DNA of 52,973 bases from Oscillospiraceae bacterium (lineage in GTDB: Bacteria > Bacillota > Clostridia > Oscillospirales > Oscillospiraceae). Below are positions 8,282 to 16,260 of the stretch, piece after piece. A program made the translations under genes and the position numbers. The DNA is taken from assembly GCA_022793685.1 (NCBI GenBank), contig JAAWDI010000007.1, positions 1-52,973 on the forward strand, read 5' to 3'. The notes beneath the pieces are model-generated. The model was not told the origin of the DNA, ran no database searches, and was given only the letters and a program-made list of their open reading frames with translations. The stretch's first letter is position 1. Each line of letters opens with the position of its first letter.

Positions 8282-8977
8282 CTACCTTTCCGGATTTTCC
8301 AGCTTATAGCCGAGGCCCCACACCACCTTGAGATAGCGCGGCTCGGCGGGGGTTATCTCAATTTTCTCCCGCAGATGGCGGATATGCACCGCAACGGTGT
8401 TGTCGGAGGACAGGGCGGCGTCGTTCCACACCTGCTCGTAAATTTGGGCGGAGGAAAACACCTGCCCGGGATGGGAGAGGAACAGCTTCAAAATGTTGTA
8501 TTCGATGGGGGTGAGGGTGACACTTTCGCCGTCCACAGTCACCTGCTTGGCCTTGTCGTCCATGGAGATGCCGCCCACGGTGAGCAGGTCGGTGCCGACG
8601 CTTTGGCCGCCCAGCGTGGTGTAGCGCCGGAGCTGGCTCTTCACCCGTGCAATGACCTCCAAGGGGTTAAAGGGCTTTGTGATGTAGTCATCTGCGCCGA
8701 TGTTGAGGCCCAGTATCTTGTCGGTGGCCTCGCTTTTGGCGGTCAGCAGGATGATGGGGACGTTGCAGGTCTCCCGCAGCTTGACGGTGGCGTGAATGCC
8801 GTCCATGGCGGGCATCATGACGTCCATCAGAATGAGATGGACTTCTTCCTTTGCCGCGACCTCCAGCGCCTCGGCGCCGTTGTAGGCCGCCAGGGTGCGG
8901 TAGCCCTCGCCCTTCAGATAGATTTCCAGAGCGGAAACAATGTCGCGGTCGTCGTCACAAATGAGTATGGTCTGCAA
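8282..8977 (-). CDS. OmpR/PhoB-family response regulator
   Basis: 231 residues. Receiver domain with the acidic pair (ICDDDRDI), phospho-acceptor in LILMDVMMPAMDGI, LLTAKSE and the KPFNPLE lysine. A winged-helix DNA-binding domain follows (LTPIEYNILKLFLSHPGQVFS ... VAVHIRHLREKIE). The start is TTG at 8977, supported by GAGGTG nine bases upstream; no ATG fits. Upstream of and co-transcribed with the kinase. Target genes are not evident from context. Confidence 0.95.
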   Translation of the reverse strand: MQTILICDDDRDIVSALEIYLKGEGYRTLAAYNGAEALEVAAKEEVHLILMDVMMPAMDGIHATVKLRETCNVPIILLTAKSEATDKILGLNIGADDYITKPFNPLEVIARVKSQLRRYTTLGGQSVGTDLLTVGGISMDDKAKQVTVDGESVTLTPIEYNILKLFLSHPGQVFSSAQIYEQVWNDAALSSDNTVAVHIRHLREKIEITPAEPRYLKVVWGLGYKLENPER

Positions 8978-9100
8978 GGGGAATCACCTCGTTTACAATT
9001 TGTATGGTATCACCTGTTTTTTAAGCGGCAAGTGGGGAAAGACTGAAGAATTTTTTAAGAAATGCTGCGATGCGCCCTCAGCATACCACATTTCGTCAAA

Positions 9101-9136
9101 AAACAAAAGGCGGAGCGCCCAAATCGGGCGCTCCGC
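9101..9136 (-). terminator. Intrinsic terminator of the glf-glycosyltransferase operon
   Basis: GCGGAGCGCCC (9110-9120) pairs with its complement at 9126-9136; on the minus strand the stem is followed by TTTTGTTTTTTG. Confidence 0.85.
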
Positions 9137-9143
9137 GCTGCTT

Positions 9144-10178
9144 TCAGTTGAATTTGTAAATGCGCCGAACAAGGCGGTACAGCTTGAGGGAAAGCCGCCG
9201 CCCCTGATAGCCGGGGAAGCACCCGACTGCGGAGACCGCCCGGTATTTCATGCGGTGGTAAATACCGGAGTCCACCGTCCGCAGGTACTCCCAGAGCTCG
9301 GTGCGCTGTCCCAGTTTTTCGGGGGAGCCGTCCATCACAAGAAAGATGGAGGAGATGGTCATCATCATGGCGAGGTCATTGAACATATAGCGCCCCAGCG
9401 CCCGGTTTTGGGACATGACCGATTGGAGGCTGTGGGAGTCTATCATCAGCTTGGTGACCTTCACCTGCTGCTCCACCCGTGAGCACATGATTTCCTCATT
9501 GACCGATTGGTCGGCCCGCCCGATGAAGTAGCGGTACAGGTCCACGTCCATGTAGTAGATGCTGCGGACATAGGGGAGGGGCTGGTAGACAAAAAGGTTG
9601 TCGACATAGAAGGTGTGCTTGGGCAGCACCAGACCGCAATCCCGCAGAAGCTGGGTGCGGTAGATGACGGAGTGCATCAGCAGGTATTGGGACGGGCGGA
9701 ACCGGCTGGTCTCCGCCCATGTGAACACCCGCCCCTCCGGGAATACGTTGCGGTAACGCATGACCTTCTGGGTGCCGTCCTCCACATGCTCATAGACATA
9801 GTTGCACACCAGCATGTCGATGAGCCGGTTGCCGGACGCAAAGGCGCGGAGCTGGTCGAGAGCCTTGTGGAGGGCGTCCTCGTCCAGCCAGTCGTCGCTG
9901 TCCACCACCTTGTAATAAAGCCCCGACGCGTTGCGCAGTCCCTGATTGACCCCCTCGCCGTGGCCGCCGTTCTCCTGATGGATGGCCTTGATGATACCGG
10001 GGTATTGGGCGGCATAGCGGTCGCAGATAGCGGGGGTATCGTCCTTGGTGGAGCCGTCGTCCACCAGAATGATTTCGACGTCCTCGCCGCCCTTCAGCAG
10101 GCTCTCCACGCACTTGTCCATATAAGCGGCGGAGTTGTAGCAGGGTACGGCAAAGGTAATCAGCTTTTTCGGTTCCAT
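9144..10178 (-). CDS. Family 2 glycosyltransferase
   Basis: 344 residues. GT-A fold signatures: start TFAVPCYNSAAYMDKCVESL, nucleotide-sugar loop IILVDDGSTKDDTPAIC, and a DxD-type metal site in KVVDSDDWLDEDAL. There is no membrane span, so it probably acts at the cytoplasmic face. It begins 2 nt after the glf stop and is translationally coupled to it, which suggests transfer of galactofuranose or a related sugar to a surface glycan. Substrate specificity is inference. Confidence 0.88.
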   Translation of the reverse strand: MEPKKLITFAVPCYNSAAYMDKCVESLLKGGEDVEIILVDDGSTKDDTPAICDRYAAQYPGIIKAIHQENGGHGEGVNQGLRNASGLYYKVVDSDDWLDEDALHKALDQLRAFASGNRLIDMLVCNYVYEHVEDGTQKVMRYRNVFPEGRVFTWAETSRFRPSQYLLMHSVIYRTQLLRDCGLVLPKHTFYVDNLFVYQPLPYVRSIYYMDVDLYRYFIGRADQSVNEEIMCSRVEQQVKVTKLMIDSHSLQSVMSQNRALGRYMFNDLAMMMTISSIFLVMDGSPEKLGQRTELWEYLRTVDSGIYHRMKYRAVSAVGCFPGYQGRRLSLKLYRLVRRIYKFN

Positions 10179-10180
10179 TG

Positions 10181-11335
10181 TTACACCAGCCTGTCACACA
10201 GTTCGAGCGCCTTCGCAACGATGGCGTCCATGTTGTAGTATTGATATTCCGCCAGCCGCCCCAGCAGATGGAAGTCTGGATAACGCTGGCAAAGGGCGCG
10301 GTAGCGCTCGTAAAGCGCCCGGTTTTCTTCGTTGATAATGGCATAGTAGGGGACTTCGCCGTCCGCGCCGGTATAGGCGCGGGAATACTCCTTCACGATG
10401 GTGGTCACCCCCGGCAGCCGTTGTCCGGTGAGGTGCTTGAACTCGGTGATACGGGTATAGTCCTCATCCACCGTATAGTTGACGGTGCCGTGGGTCTGAT
10501 ACCACGTTTTGTCGTGGGTTTCAAAGCGGAAGTCCAGCGTGCGGTAGGGCAGTTGCCCGAACTGGTGGGAGAACAGCTCATCCACTGCGCCGGTGTAGAT
10601 GACGGTGCCGGTGAAAAGCTGGCCGTCCAGCCTCAGGCCGCCTTCCTCCGGCGTCAGGCGGCTGCGGGCATCGCAGCCAAGCTCCACCGTGATATTGGGG
10701 TGGTCGAGGATGGCCTCCACCATAGCGGTGTAGCCTTTGGCGGGCATCCCCTGATAGGCGTCCTGAAAATAGCGGTCGTCGGTGGAGAGAAGGACGGGGA
10801 CGCGGGCGGTGGTGGCAGGGTCAATTTGTTCCGGAGTGGTGCCCCACTGCTTCATGGTGTAGGTCTTAAAAATGTTTTCATACACATAGTCCGCCAGCGC
10901 GGAGATTTCAGGGTCGGTGTTTTGCCGCAGCTCCAGAATGGTCACCCTGCACTCGGCCCCATAGGCGTCCGTCAGCTTGCGCGTCAGGCGTTCCGCCTTT
11001 TCCTCCCCAAAGGCGATGGCCAGAGAGGTGAGGTTGAACGGCACCGGCATAAGCTGGCCGTGGACGTTGGCCACCACCCGGTGCTCATATTCCCGCCAGT
11101 CGGTGAACCGGGTGAGATACTGAAACACCCGTCGGGATTGGGTGTGGAAAATATGGGGGCCGTATTGGTGAATGAGCACGCCGTGCTCGTCGGTACAGTC
11201 GTAAGTGTTCCCTGCCACATGGGGCCGACGCTCCAGTAGGAGCACCCGGCGGCCGCCGCGCTCGGCCAGCTCTCGGGCGGCGACGCTGCCCGCCAGTCCC
11301 GCACCGATGACGAGGGCGTCAAAAGCAAAGGGCAT
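10181..11335 (-). CDS. glf: UDP-galactopyranose mutase
   Basis: 384 residues. N-terminal FAD-binding Rossmann motif (DALVIGAGLAGSVAARELAE), then EHGVLIHQYGPHIFHT, a hallmark of the family, and YTMKQWGTTPEQID. The enzyme interconverts UDP-galactopyranose and UDP-galactofuranose using reduced FAD. Length is typical. It forms an operon with the downstream glycosyltransferase, so the pair probably contributes galactofuranose to a cell-surface polysaccharide. Confidence 0.95.
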   Translation of the reverse strand: MPFAFDALVIGAGLAGSVAARELAERGGRRVLLLERRPHVAGNTYDCTDEHGVLIHQYGPHIFHTQSRRVFQYLTRFTDWREYEHRVVANVHGQLMPVPFNLTSLAIAFGEEKAERLTRKLTDAYGAECRVTILELRQNTDPEISALADYVYENIFKTYTMKQWGTTPEQIDPATTARVPVLLSTDDRYFQDAYQGMPAKGYTAMVEAILDHPNITVELGCDARSRLTPEEGGLRLDGQLFTGTVIYTGAVDELFSHQFGQLPYRTLDFRFETHDKTWYQTHGTVNYTVDEDYTRITEFKHLTGQRLPGVTTIVKEYSRAYTGADGEVPYYAIINEENRALYERYRALCQRYPDFHLLGRLAEYQYYNMDAIVAKALELCDRLV

Positions 11336-11473
11336 ATTTATGACCTCATTTCGAGTGGTGATGCGGCGTATGTATCAAGTCAAGCATCATAGCCGCTTTG
11401 CGGTTATTATACCAAAACAGAAGGAAAAGAAAAAGGAAATCCTCCTTAATTTTCCTTAAATTTAGCGAAAAGA

Positions 11474-11512
11474 AAACCGGCAGGCTTCACAAAAGTCGAA
11501 GCCTGCCGGTTT
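11474..11512 (-). terminator. Intrinsic terminator of the ECF S-component gene
   Basis: 15-bp perfect stem (AAACCGGCAGGCTTC and complement), with TTTTCTTTT following on the minus strand. Confidence 0.85.
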
Positions 11513-11529
11513 CAGGAGAAAAAGAGGAT

Positions 11530-12057
11530 TTAGCGGCTGTCTTCGAGCGTAGGCATCAGCGGCGTTTTGGAAAGTGCCAGCGATACCATCACGGCGGCCG
11601 CGACGGCGAAAGCGCCCTGTATCAGATTGCCTGGGACGCTGGCGGCGGCAGCCAACCCCTTACCCAGCAGCAGGGAGGCATAGCCGAAGTAGCCTGCCGC
11701 CATCACGCCCTCGCACACTACAGAGGAAACGATGCGGGCGGAGAGCGCGTGGCGGAGCGCCTTGTTCAGCAGGGGGAGAAGAAGGGCGGCCAGCAGGGCC
11801 ATCAAGCCCTTGATGACGAAGGTGCCGGGGACATAGTGGAAGTAGCCGGTCAAGGCGTCCGCCAGAGCGGAGCCGATGCCGGCGGCGAAGAAGCCCCAAG
11901 CGGGGCCGAGCATCCAGCCTGCAAGCAGAACAAAGCAGTCGCCCAGATTGACATAGCCGTGCATAGGGGAGGGAATCTGAATGACCATGGTGGCCACGCA
12001 GCAGAGGGCGGCAAGCAGGGCGGCGCGCACCAGCTTTTGCAGCTTTGGGTTTTTCAT
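11530..12057 (-). CDS. ECF transporter S component, probably for pyridoxine-type vitamin
   Basis: 175 residues, about six hydrophobic segments, starting with a basic KNPKLQKLVRAALLAALCCV and containing the GYVNLGDCFVLLAG and PGTFVIKGLMALL motifs of ECF S-components. Such proteins capture a vitamin and use a shared EcfAA'T module encoded elsewhere. The assignment to vitamin B6 is inference from its divergent neighbour, a PdxR-type MocR regulator, and from shared operator-like repeats between them. Confidence 0.78.
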   Translation of the reverse strand: MKNPKLQKLVRAALLAALCCVATMVIQIPSPMHGYVNLGDCFVLLAGWMLGPAWGFFAAGIGSALADALTGYFHYVPGTFVIKGLMALLAALLLPLLNKALRHALSARIVSSVVCEGVMAAGYFGYASLLLGKGLAAAASVPGNLIQGAFAVAAAVMVSLALSKTPLMPTLEDSR

Positions 12058-12179
12058 TGCAATCAGACCTTTCGGAAATTATGCTTGCAAATTTGCTTAC
12101 CCTGTATTTTAATCATATCTGATAGGATTAAAATAACCAAATTGATTCAATTAAACCATATCAGATTGAAGGGAAACCA
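12058..12179. promoter_or_regulatory. Divergent control region with paired PdxR-like operators
   Basis: Two related sites, CATATCTGAT (12114-12123) and CATATCAGAT (12157-12166), lie 43 bp apart, about four helical turns. They can be read as direct repeats with one central mismatch or through their ATCTGAT/ATCAGAT cores as inverted repeats. A minus-strand promoter TTGGTT-17-TATGAT covers the first site, so regulator binding could control the S-component gene. Confidence 0.6.
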
Positions 12180-13571
12180 ATGTTGACTTATGTGCTGTCA
12201 CGGCGGGGCAGTCTGCCTGCCTATGATTATTTGTACCGCTGTATTCGGAGGGATATTCTCGCCGGACGGCTTAAAACAGGAGAGAAGCTGCCGTCTAAGC
12301 GGGCGCTGGCGGGAGAACTGGGCGTATGCGTTGCTACGGTGGAGAACGCCTATGCCCAACTGGCAGCGGAGGGCTATATACGCACCAAGGAACGCAGCGG
12401 ATATTTTGTGCTGCCCGTCATGGAGCAGAGAAACGCACCGGCGGAGCAGCCGCGCCAAGGGGAGGGGGAGCCGTGCGAGCGGGCGTGGCTTTTGGATTTT
12501 AAGGCCAACCATGTGGAACAGGGCAAATTCCCTTTTACGGTGTGGGCGCGGCTCATGCGGCAGGTGCTGTCGGAGGAGGACAAAGAGCTGCTGCGGCCCT
12601 GCCCGCCCGGAGGCGTGTACGCCCTCCGCACCGCGTTGGCGGACTACCTCTACCGTGCGCGGGGGCTTTCCGTGCTGCCGGAGCAGATTGTGGTGGGCGC
12701 CGGAACGGAATATCTCTACACCCTGATGGTGCAATTGTTGGGTCGGGAGAAAATTTACGGCGTGGAGGACCCCGGCTATGACAAGGTGGCCCGCATTTAC
12801 CGCGCAAACGGCGCACAGGTGCGCTATCTGGGGGTGGACGGGGGAGGCATGGTGTGCGCGGAGGCAGAGGAAAGCGGCGCGGAGGTGCTCCACCTGTCTC
12901 CCGGACACCACTTCCCCACGGGCGTAGTGATGCCGGTGGGGCGGCGGCAGGAATTGCTCCGCTGGGCGGAGGAGGATGGCGGGCGCGCCATCATCGAGGA
13001 CGACTATGACAGCGAATTCCGCCTCTCCGGACGGCCTATCCCCACATTACAGGGGTTAGACCATACCGGGCGGGTGCTGTACGTCAACACCTTTTCTAAA
13101 ACCCTGTCCCCTGCTTTTCGTATCAGCTATATGGTGCTGCCGCCCGCCTTGGCGGAGCGGTACAGGGACAAGCTGGGCTTTTATGCCTGCACAGTGTCCA
13201 GCTTGGAGCAGTACACCTTGGCGCGGTTTATCTCCGGCGGCTACTTTGAGCGGCACATCAGCCGCATGAAGACCTTTTACCGTGCCAAGCGGGATGCGGT
13301 GGCGGCGGCCATTGAAGAAAGCCCTCTAGGCGGGCGCTCTCAAATTTTGGCGGCGGACGCGGGACTTCATTTCCTGCTGGAGCTGGACACAGACCTCGAA
13401 GATGAGGAGCTGGAGCGCAGGGCGGCGGATGCGGGGGTGCGGCTGAGCTGTCTGTCAAGCTATGTAAACGGAAACCACCCGGTGCAAACGCATCGGGTGG
13501 TGGTAAACTACTCCGGTCTTGACCCTGAGAAATTGCCTGAAGGCCTTGACAGGCTGGCGGCCCTTATGTGA
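12180..13571 (+). CDS. MocR/GntR-type regulator with aminotransferase domain, PdxR-like
   Basis: 463 residues. N-terminal GntR winged helix (YRCIRRDILAGRLKTGEKLPS, SKRALAGELGVCVATVENAY) joined to a fold-type I aminotransferase domain with a PLP-lysine motif NTFSKTLSPAFRIS and EDDYDSEFR. MocR regulators of the PdxR group sense PLP and control its synthesis or uptake. Divergence from an ECF S-component fits that job. The ATG at 12180 has GAAGGGAAACC upstream. The gene overlaps the convergent rubrerythrin by 8 nt. Confidence 0.88.
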   Translation: MLTYVLSRRGSLPAYDYLYRCIRRDILAGRLKTGEKLPSKRALAGELGVCVATVENAYAQLAAEGYIRTKERSGYFVLPVMEQRNAPAEQPRQGEGEPCERAWLLDFKANHVEQGKFPFTVWARLMRQVLSEEDKELLRPCPPGGVYALRTALADYLYRARGLSVLPEQIVVGAGTEYLYTLMVQLLGREKIYGVEDPGYDKVARIYRANGAQVRYLGVDGGGMVCAEAEESGAEVLHLSPGHHFPTGVVMPVGRRQELLRWAEEDGGRAIIEDDYDSEFRLSGRPIPTLQGLDHTGRVLYVNTFSKTLSPAFRISYMVLPPALAERYRDKLGFYACTVSSLEQYTLARFISGGYFERHISRMKTFYRAKRDAVAAAIEESPLGGRSQILAADAGLHFLLELDTDLEDEELERRAADAGVRLSCLSSYVNGNHPVQTHRVVVNYSGLDPEKLPEGLDRLAALM

Positions 13572-14175
13572 AGGGAACCTCGCTCAGGCGGATATAGAAG
13601 CCCTGATTGTGTTTGCACAGGGGGCAGGCCTTGGGCGCGTCCTTGCCGGATAGGATGTGGCCGCAGTTGAGGCACATCCATTCCACCGGCGCGTCGGCGG
13701 AGAACAGAGCGCCGCTTTCCAGCCGGTCGGCAAAGGCGCCGAAACGGTCGCCGTGAACTTTTTCCACCTTGGCCACCATGTTGAACAGGGAGGCAACGTT
13801 GGCAAAGCCTTCCTCTTTGGCCACATTGGCAAAGCCGGCGTAGTCCACCTCCCACTCCTGGTATTCATTATGCTGGGCAGCGCGGAGCAGGGGCAGTACC
13901 TCATCGGAAATATCGACCGGATAGGTGCCGTCCACCGTGATGGTCTTGCCCGCCACCGGCTGGAGCAAATCCCAAAACGCCTTGGCGTGGGCGCGTTCCT
14001 GTTCGGCGGTGAACTCGAATACCTGAGAAACGACATACAGCTCTTTTTTACGCGCGAGAGACGAGGCGAACAGATAGCGGTTGCGTGCCTGACTTTCTCC
14101 GGCGAAGGCGCGCATCAGATTTTCACAGGTTTTGCTGTTTTCAAAAAGAATAGCCAAAGCGGATACCCTCCCCAT
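13564..14175 (-). CDS. rbr: Rubrerythrin
   Basis: 203 residues. Four-helix di-iron domain with the carboxylate/His motifs GESQARNRY, EQERAHAKAF, HNEYQEWEVDYAGFA and VEKVHGDRF, then a C-terminal rubredoxin-like centre with CLNCG and CPLCK. It reduces peroxide in anaerobes using electrons from reduced rubredoxin or NADH oxidoreductases. The start is taken at 14175; an ATG-less alternative further in would trim the unusual MGRVSALAIL leader. Single gene between pdxR and pncB. Confidence 0.93.
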   Translation of the reverse strand: MGRVSALAILFENSKTCENLMRAFAGESQARNRYLFASSLARKKELYVVSQVFEFTAEQERAHAKAFWDLLQPVAGKTITVDGTYPVDISDEVLPLLRAAQHNEYQEWEVDYAGFANVAKEEGFANVASLFNMVAKVEKVHGDRFGAFADRLESGALFSADAPVEWMCLNCGHILSGKDAPKACPLCKHNQGFYIRLSEVPFT

Positions 14176-14228
14176 GATTGATGGGAACAGTATCCGCTGA
14201 AGCGCCGTATTTTATGCACCGGACAGGA

Positions 14229-15674
14229 TTATTTTCCCTGTCCCTTGAGCAGGCTCTGCTTGATGTCCCACAGCTTCTGGCTAAGGTCGACATAGTAAGT
14301 GTGAGGGTTCTCAAACCGCTTGACCTCGTCCCACTGGCGGTCAATCTGAGCTTTGCAGTAGGCGCGTATCTCGTCGATGGGCGGGCTTTGGTACACCTTT
14401 TTACCGCCCTGAAAGATGGGCGTAAGCAGCGGTTCCACCGTGAAATTGGAAATGGTCTTGCGCTTCCACGTTTCCTCTGGGTGGAACAGCTCCAGCGGCT
14501 TGCTTTCGTCGATAACCTCGTCGTGGAGGCAAATCAAATCGCCGATGGCCTTGCCGCTCTCCCGCTCAAACAGGCGGAAAACCTTTTTGAAGTGGGGATT
14601 GGTTATCTTAGCGGCGTTTTCGCTGATTTTAATCTTGGGGATAATATTGCCGTCCTTGTCCTCCACGGCGGCCAGCTTGTAGACGCCGCCGAACACCGGC
14701 TCGGACTTGGAGGTGATAAGCCGCTCTCCCACGCCGAAGGAATCGATTTTTGCCCCCTGAAGGAGCAGGTCGCGGATGATATACTCGTCCAGCGAGTTGG
14801 AGGCTACAATCTTACAGTCGGTCAGCCCCGCCGCGTCCAGCATTTTGCGGGCCTTGCGGGACAGATAGGTGAGGTCGCCGCTGTCCAGACGAATGGCGCA
14901 GTCGGTGATGCCTTGGGGCAGCAGCACCTCCTGAAACACCTTGATGGCGTTGGGAACGCCGGATTTCAGCACATTGTAGGTGTCCACCAGCAGGGTGGCG
15001 GCGTGGGGGTACAGCTCGCAGTAAGTCTTAAAAGCGGTGTATTCATCGGGGAACATCTGCACCCAGGAGTGGGCCATGGTGCCGCCGGCGGGAGAGCCGT
15101 AAATCTGGTCGGCGATGGTGCAGGCGGTTCCGGCGCAGCCTGCGATGTAGCTGGCCCGCGCGCCCAGTACGGCCGCGTCCGGCCCCTGCGCCCGGCGGGA
15201 ACCGAACTCGCTCACGGGGCGGCCGTCGGCGGCCCGAACGATGCGGTTGGTTTTGGTGGCGATGAGGGACTGGTGGTTCAGGGTGAGCAGGATAAAGGTC
15301 TCAATAAACTGGGCCTCGATTGCCGGGGCGCGGACGGTGAGAATCGGCTCTCCGGGAAAGATGGGGGTGCCTTCCGGCACGGCCCAGATGTCTCCGGTGA
15401 AGCGGAAGGTCTTGAGGTAGTCCAAAAACTCCTCTGCAAACACATTTTTGGAACGCAGATAGGCGATGTCGTCCTCGTCAAAATTCAGGTTTTCGATATA
15501 GTCGATGACCTGCTCCAGACCGGCGGCGATGGCAAAGCCGCCGCCGTCAGGCACATTGCGGAAGAAAACGTCGAAGTAACAAACCTGTTCTCCCATTCCG
15601 GTTTTGAAGTAGCCGTTGCCCATGGTCAGCTCGTAGAAATCACAGAGCAAGGTATAGTTCATGTGACCTTTCAT
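14229..15674 (-). CDS. pncB: Nicotinate phosphoribosyltransferase
   Basis: 481 residues from ATG 15674 (MKGHMNYTLLCDFYELTMG); a start four codons later, with AAAGG in front, is equally possible, and the ORF extends 11 codons further upstream without a good site. Signatures: DFYELTMGNGYF, EFGSRRAQGPDAA, LVDTYNVLKSG, IRLDSGDLTYLSRKAR and the phosphate-binding region FGVGERLITSKSEPVFGGVYKL. It converts nicotinate and PRPP to nicotinate mononucleotide in NAD salvage. Its promoter lies 11 bp from the left prophage attachment repeat. Confidence 0.94.
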   Translation of the reverse strand: MKGHMNYTLLCDFYELTMGNGYFKTGMGEQVCYFDVFFRNVPDGGGFAIAAGLEQVIDYIENLNFDEDDIAYLRSKNVFAEEFLDYLKTFRFTGDIWAVPEGTPIFPGEPILTVRAPAIEAQFIETFILLTLNHQSLIATKTNRIVRAADGRPVSEFGSRRAQGPDAAVLGARASYIAGCAGTACTIADQIYGSPAGGTMAHSWVQMFPDEYTAFKTYCELYPHAATLLVDTYNVLKSGVPNAIKVFQEVLLPQGITDCAIRLDSGDLTYLSRKARKMLDAAGLTDCKIVASNSLDEYIIRDLLLQGAKIDSFGVGERLITSKSEPVFGGVYKLAAVEDKDGNIIPKIKISENAAKITNPHFKKVFRLFERESGKAIGDLICLHDEVIDESKPLELFHPEETWKRKTISNFTVEPLLTPIFQGGKKVYQSPPIDEIRAYCKAQIDRQWDEVKRFENPHTYYVDLSQKLWDIKQSLLKGQGK

Positions 15675-15720
15675 GTGAAGCGCCGCTCCTTTCGCGCACA
15701 AGCGCAAGGAAATTAAAGGT

Positions 15721-15749
15721 ATTATATGCGCTTTTTATCTAAAAAGCAA
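15721..15749 (-). promoter_or_regulatory. Sigma-A promoter of pncB
   Basis: Minus strand TTGCTT (15749-15744), 17 nt, TATAAT (15726-15721). The prophage left repeat starts at 15760, so phage insertion replaced everything upstream of the -35 box but left the core promoter intact. Confidence 0.75.
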
Positions 15750-15759
15750 GGGCGGAAGA

Positions 15760-15774
15760 ACGAGGCCCCTGTTT
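15760..15774 (+). repeat. attL: left 15-bp direct repeat
   Basis: ACGAGGCCCCTGTTT, identical to 25239-25253. The exact copy at both edges of the phage gene block marks the integration boundary. Confidence 0.85.
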
Positions 15775-15775
15775 G

Positions 15776-15800
15776 GCAAGTTTTATATTGAATTTAGACA
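15776..15800 (+). repeat. Left terminal inverted repeat of the prophage
   Basis: GCAA, ten variable bases, then GAATTTAGACA. The reverse complement of 25214-25238 has the same GCAA-N10-GAATTTAGACA layout (18 of 25 positions identical). It lies one base inside the direct repeat, a position suited to recombinase binding. Confidence 0.75.
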
Positions 15801-15847
15801 AGCAGTTACCGATGCTGCTTGGAAGAAAACAACGAGGAGTGATGGAA

Positions 15848-16099
15848 ATGAAAATCATCGGTATTCGCAAGAGTGAGTTCACAGGAAGCGACGGAGACAC
15901 AGTAAAAGGCGTCAATTATTACCTGACAGAGCCTATGACGGCCAGCAGCGCAGAAGGTTTGTTGGCAGAGCGTGTCTACCTGACGGAGAAGCGCCTGTCC
16001 GAGCTCGGCTTTGTGCCGAAGCTGGGCGACGAGGTGTCTGTGGAGTATAACCGTTTTGGCAAGTGCAGCGGCCTGCGTCTGAACTCCTCCAGTAAATAA
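15848..16099 (+). CDS. Small phage protein, probable ssDNA-binding protein
   Basis: 83 residues from ATG 15848 (MKIIGIRKSEF), with GAGGAG eight bases before it; ATG 15842 is too close to that site. The sequence is a compact mixed-charge beta-rich protein (YYLTEPMTASSAEGLLAERVYLTEKRLSELG split, VSVEYNRFGKCSGLRL). Position directly ahead of the Rep gene and size resemble the ssDNA-binding proteins of small Firmicutes rolling-circle and filamentous phages, but I see no diagnostic motif. It is followed by its own terminator. Confidence 0.6.
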   Translation: MKIIGIRKSEFTGSDGDTVKGVNYYLTEPMTASSAEGLLAERVYLTEKRLSELGFVPKLGDEVSVEYNRFGKCSGLRLNSSSK

Positions 16100-16118
16100 A
16101 TACTCCCTCCCCCTCTAT

Positions 16119-16165
16119 CCCCATGGCGGCTTTGCTCTTTCCTTGGCTGCCATGGGGGCTTTTTT
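16119..16165 (+). terminator. Intrinsic terminator after the small phage protein
   Basis: CCCCATGGC (16119-16127) pairs with GCCATGGGG (16149-16157), followed by T6. Confidence 0.8.
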
Positions 16166-16196
16166 CAGGCTGGTGAATGTCGGGATGATATGCATC

Positions 16197-16250
16197 TGTC
16201 TGAGTGGTCTCCCGGAAGCTGTGACAGGCTTCCGAAGCGGCCACTTGACA
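16197..16250. promoter_or_regulatory. Palindrome beside rep, candidate replication origin
   Basis: A 54-nt imperfect palindrome: TGTC, GTGG and GGAAGC on the left pair with GCTTCC, CCAC and GACA on the right, around a TGTGACA loop. It ends 10 nt before the rep start, a usual place for the rolling-circle plus-strand origin of HUH replicons. The nick site itself cannot be identified from sequence alone. Confidence 0.5.
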
Positions 16251-16260
16251 CCATATCAAA

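Noticed and set aside
14178-15716. 512-codon open frame antisense to pncB
   Set aside because: Shadow frame caused by high GC; the opposite strand encodes a clear nicotinate phosphoribosyltransferase.
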